Of a stretch of DNA of 64,000 bases, positions 61,601-64,000 are shown piece after piece. Under the pieces are notes generated by a model. The model ran no database searches, was not told the DNA's origin, and was given only the letters and a program-made list of their open reading frames with translations. Source of the DNA: DAISKN01 sp963716925 (GTDB taxonomy: Bacteria; Acidobacteriota; Vicinamibacteria; Marinacidobacterales; SMYC01); assembly GCA_963716925.1 (NCBI GenBank), contig CAVQUX010000011.1, positions 62,001-126,000 on the forward strand. The letters are read 5' to 3'. The translations under genes and the position numbers were made by a program. Position 1 is the stretch's first letter. Each line of letters starts with the position of its first letter.

Positions 61601-63933
61601 ACCGGGTGATCAAAGTGACCTATCCGGACTCGACGTACGAGGAGATCGTCTACAACCGCCTCGACGGAGAGAGGTTCCGGGATCGGCTGGGGCGGTGGTC
61701 GCACCTTCGGTTCGACGCCGTGAGGCGTGTAACAGGCTCGACGGATGCCGAAGGCCGAACGCTGACCTTGGATTGGTGTAACTGCGGCGTTCTCGAAGGA
61801 TTGATCGACGCGAACGGGAGCCGCACGAGCTGGGAATACGACCTTCAAGGGCGGGTGACGAAGGAGATCCGGGCGAACGCCTCGGAGTACGACTACACGT
61901 ACCAGGACACGCTGAGCCGTCTCGAGACGGTGACCGACCCGAGGAGCATCGTGACCACGTTCGAGTACTTCGCGGACGGGCGGCTGAAGAAGAAGTCGTT
62001 CTCGGATACGACTCCGGACATCGACCTCACCTATGACTACCTAGGGCGCTTGTCGACGGCGGCGAACGGGACGGACACGCTTTCCTGGACGTACGACGGG
62101 AGGGGACGGGTTTTATCGGAGGAGAGCACGAAGAACAGCTCTACGGTTTCGTACACCTACGACCAGGTGGGAAATCGCAGGACGACGAGCCTGAACGGGA
62201 CCCCGTTCAATACCTACGACTACGACCCCGCGTTGAGGCTCGAGGCGATCACCCGGGGAGCGAACGTGTTCTCCTTCGACTACGATGCCGCGTCCCGGCG
62301 GACGAGCATGATTTATCCGAACGGGATCACGACGACGTATGCCTATGACACGGAGTCGCGCCTTGAGCGGCTGACGGCGAAACTCGGGACGAGCGTCGTG
62401 ACGGATTTTCAGTATACGTACAACGCGGTGGGAAATCGGACGGAGAAGGAAACACCCGACCTAACGGAGACCTACGAGTACGACAGGGCAGACCAACTGG
62501 TGGAGGTGTTGCGTACGGGAACAGGGGCGAACCGGTGGGCCTACGCGTACGACCCGGCGGGAAACCGCACGACGGAGCAAATTGGGAATGCTCCTATGCA
62601 GGCGAACTTCGACAACATGAATCGGCTCCTTTCGACGAGCGCCGGAGGAGCGCTGGCGTTCAAGGGGACGTTGAACGAGCCGGGGACGGTGACGGTTCAG
62701 GGGGAAGCGGCGCCCGTGGATTCCTCGAACAAGTTCGAGGGAGTGGTGAGCTCGACCTCGGGGACGAACACGGTCACGGTGGTCGCCACCGACCCGAACA
62801 ACAACACAAGGACCAACACGTACGAGGTAGAGGTCTCAGGCGACGGAGTCACCTACGACTATGACGCTGCGGGGAACCTCATCGAGAAGGATGACGGGAC
62901 GGACGCGTGGACCTATGAGTGGAATGCGGAGAACAAACTCAAGAAGGTCCTCAAGAACACGGAGACGATTGCCACCTTCGCGTACGATTCATCCGGTAGG
63001 AGGGTCGAGAAGGTCGTGGGGGCGAACACGACCACGTTCACCTATGACGGCGAGGACATCCTTCGGGAGGCCACGGGAGCGACGAGCACGTTCTACGTGC
63101 ACGGTCCCGGGATCGATGAGCCTCTCGCGAAGGAAGTCTCCGGCTCAGCAACCTACTACCATGCCGATGGGCTGGGCTCGGTACTGAAGATGACCGATGC
63201 ACCGGGAGACGTTGTGCAGGAGTACCGATACGACGCGTACGGCAGAATCGAGGCGGGCTCAACCCAAGGGGGATATTCTTTCACGGGCAGGGAATGGGAT
63301 CCCGAAGCTAAGCTCTATTACTTCCGAGCGAGGTACTATGACCCCGTCTCTGCGAAATTCATTAGTGAAGATCCGATCCGATTCGAAGGCGACATTAACC
63401 TATACAGACCCGTCGCTAACAACCCTGCTAATGCAATCGACCCGAGCGGAACTGACTGGGTATCTGCGATCGGGAATTTTGCTGTGGGTGTTGCCATCGG
63501 TGCAGCGGTGACTGTGGCTGTTAGTGCAGCAATAGCATCGGGGACGATTCTTGGAGCGGCGTTTGCTGTTGGAGTCGTTGGGTACGGCGCCTATCAGGCA
63601 ACGGTGGCACTTCAGGAGGTAGTGTTAGGCATCGACCCCTATACGGGAAGGTGCATTAGCACCGAAGATAGGATCGATATTGCGGCTGGTATGGCTGGTG
63701 CCATAGTGGGCGGTGGCTTGGCATTCCGTGGAGCGGAGGTTCCCCTGGGACCTCGGACCAGGATCGCGCCTTTCGGAAATCGTTCGGGGCACCCGACAGG
63801 CGAACTGCCGCATTATCATCGAGCGGTCCCGCATCCGACGACGCCGGGAGAGTCGGTGCCGGGCCAGGGTATCGGTCGCCACCGTCCGTGGGACACAAAG
63901 AGCACGGACACAAACTTCTGGGACAGGTTCTAG
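58612..63933 (+). CDS. Rhs/YD-repeat polymorphic toxin with C39-like module
   Basis: 1,773 residues from GTG 58612 (GGAGG 8 bases upstream). A signal-like segment (LTVAAHLLLFLPPKAQA) precedes a TPR-like helical region (~110-250) and a C39-peptidase-like module (~250-375). In that module the His (LKQGHYSAL, His341) and Asp (FDDPLLGG, Asp357) remain, but the Cys position reads Ser253 (PSGSVAL). Then come a beta-sandwich linker, more than 15 YD repeats (~600-1520) and the Rhs core ending YSFTGREWDPEAKLYYFRAR to NPANAIDPSGTD (~1610). The tip has a Gly/Ala-rich hydrophobic stretch (~1614-1668) and a His-rich end (PHYHR, GIGRHRPW). The core normally encapsulates a variable toxin; the toxin activity here is not recognised. 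An immunity-like gene follows. Confidence 0.9.
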   Translation: MKTRRFRKSLGFVVASELTVAAHLLLFLPPKAQAAVPAQEEREGERGESALAVLKVETSVTSQEPVAVNTTVPDVSPPPAYPVFSPVPTDEELIQARVFGEPLFPEAGEQNDSENQALAQAITTYLHGGDSEALEPLEGVVTSFPQSRWRVAVQANVGSWYLKKGYYTRAQRNLFEAWKLGKSSDTEGVRKLAEFAGGELMLLQATFDQLEALEALTDEFAGRELSGGITEKLYVARTTLWGLRNDHERAIPSGSVALERVRLDKHEKREKEKKDREPSYEKKRFERHAELERFPADHDGATLAEIQDLSNLTDLKLQMAKRESPGSEIPIPSVVHLKQGHYSALVEKRGERYRFDDPLLGGEVWMSREAFEEESSGYFLVEEGPIPRGWRTANRAEAEPIRGMCAYGIGNPWHTRWSDLMCALFGVCEASNLSPAVEEGPICKGMPQYSFHALRASLHIEDVPVGCQAPRGPSANFQVTYNQREATQPSTFTFSNLGARWTFGWLSYVEDDPTAVGQPVELYKRGGGRESYEGFVNGVSAPQVDMRAIMKIVSTSPIVYERHQATGEVEVFSQPDGAATAPRRVFLTQKKDPAGNTLTFTYDGQLRLVSATDALGRVTTVSYELQSDPLKITKVTDPYGRTARFAYNETGQLTKVTDVIGLSSEFEYGTNQEYLSTTPDFIRAMTTPYGKTTFRSGVGPYASVNNNRWLEATDPLGGTERIEHILNGTNPLTGSDPSNTVPSGFTGNEDLNTHVSIYYDKLAMSRATTDPPDPEEGTIVRFRSTTTFRISGAQVQSVKRPLENRVWYEHEGETIQNGVGPSGRASKIGRVLDDGSSQIYRTEYNAVGRGIRQTDPTGRETIFVYGTGSTPDADPVKGTGLDLLAVRQKNGAVFETLGTFTYDTKHRLQTATDGLGNAYTYTYNSQGQLLTATTPATTSAPLGAKMTLVYDSDGYLLTATGPVSGSTTTYTYDSFGRVRTITPPLQGAITLDYDGLDRVIKVTYPDSTYEEIVYNRLDGERFRDRLGRWSHLRFDAVRRVTGSTDAEGRTLTLDWCNCGVLEGLIDANGSRTSWEYDLQGRVTKEIRANASEYDYTYQDTLSRLETVTDPRSIVTTFEYFADGRLKKKSFSDTTPDIDLTYDYLGRLSTAANGTDTLSWTYDGRGRVLSEESTKNSSTVSYTYDQVGNRRTTSLNGTPFNTYDYDPALRLEAITRGANVFSFDYDAASRRTSMIYPNGITTTYAYDTESRLERLTAKLGTSVVTDFQYTYNAVGNRTEKETPDLTETYEYDRADQLVEVLRTGTGANRWAYAYDPAGNRTTEQIGNAPMQANFDNMNRLLSTSAGGALAFKGTLNEPGTVTVQGEAAPVDSSNKFEGVVSSTSGTNTVTVVATDPNNNTRTNTYEVEVSGDGVTYDYDAAGNLIEKDDGTDAWTYEWNAENKLKKVLKNTETIATFAYDSSGRRVEKVVGANTTTFTYDGEDILREATGATSTFYVHGPGIDEPLAKEVSGSATYYHADGLGSVLKMTDAPGDVVQEYRYDAYGRIEAGSTQGGYSFTGREWDPEAKLYYFRARYYDPVSAKFISEDPIRFEGDINLYRPVANNPANAIDPSGTDWVSAIGNFAVGVAIGAAVTVAVSAAIASGTILGAAFAVGVVGYGAYQATVALQEVVLGIDPYTGRCISTEDRIDIAAGMAGAIVGGGLAFRGAEVPLGPRTRIAPFGNRSGHPTGELPHYHRAVPHPTTPGESVPGQGIGRHRPWDTKSTDTNFWDRF

Positions 63934-63945
63934 GTAGGTAGTCCA

Positions 63946-64000
63946 ATGCAGCCACCGATCATCGCAGATAACAGAGGCGACGTCATGGTTTTTGACTCGG
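63946..64000 (+). CDS. Likely immunity protein for the Rhs tip (5' end only)
   Basis: An ATG 13 bases after the Rhs stop opens a frame reading MQPPIIADNRGDVMVFDS to the window end. The position is where an Rhs immunity gene is expected, and the sequence resembles the N-termini of small immunity proteins. Local base composition is lower in GC than the region, like the toxin tip. Only 18 codons are visible, so the call rests on context. Confidence 0.5.
   Translation, partial: MQPPIIADNRGDVMVFDS

Overview
The window is a 64 kb, high-GC, densely packed piece of a bacterial chromosome. Its gene content points to Acidobacteriota: a secreted VWFA-related protein of the type typical of that phylum, two large Ser/Thr kinases fused to TPR or PEGA/TonB modules, DUF1080, VPS10-like and M28 secreted proteins, and BshC for bacillithiol. 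I infer the phylum from these families; no rRNA or tRNA gene is visible.

Layout. 1-6.5 kb, minus strand: a sigma-54 NtrC-type regulator and its PAS hybrid kinase (cut by the window edge), a secreted M24 peptidase, and a lipoprotein gene broken by two frameshifts. 6.7-16.6 kb: glpK, a membrane-anchored EEP phosphatase/nuclease, a photolyase, an AraC regulator, DUF1761, a cytochrome c and two secreted proteins. 16.6-26.8 kb: a seven-gene transcription unit of tightly spaced or overlapping genes. It runs from a TPR Ser/Thr kinase through two PilZ proteins, DUF1080, a VPS10-like propeller and an M28 peptidase to a tail-tube (gp19-like) protein with a signal peptide. 26.8-28.8 kb: a HEAT-repeat protein behind a promoter that overlaps a perfect palindrome, and a VapBC pair with a palindromic operator.

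28.8-33.4 kb, minus strand: cobalamin-dependent methionine synthase, preceded by a DsbA-like protein whose CPYC motif is encoded as UGA-P-Y-C with a hairpin just downstream. This is a candidate selenoprotein. 33.5-37.8 kb: a dicarboxylate symporter, a FliA-type sigma factor behind a sigma-54-like promoter, Dabb, a small FlgM-like anti-sigma gene, and bshC. 37.8-42.4 kb: a PEGA/TonB Ser/Thr kinase, an FHA-RDD protein, signal peptidase I and a UPF0158 protein. 42.4-49.3 kb: ArgS (minus), a patatin-like protein without its nucleophile (frameshifted), a PH-like membrane protein, a fused homocysteine methyltransferase/MTHFR, and the VWFA protein.

49.4-64 kb: a LuxR-type regulator with a degenerate receiver, a ~385-base leader, a ~2,600-residue RCC1/chitobiase-C-like repeat protein (one frameshift), and a 1,773-residue Rhs protein. 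The Rhs protein has a C39-like module and a lower-GC variable tip, followed by the start of a likely immunity gene cut by the window end.

Four frameshifts in three genes all lie in or beside short homopolymer or dinucleotide runs, so sequencing error is a serious alternative to real gene decay. Strongest leads: the UGA-containing DsbA-like gene, the exported tail-tube protein inside a kinase/PilZ operon, the FliA/FlgM-like pair, the kinase-FHA module, and the RCC1-Rhs locus.
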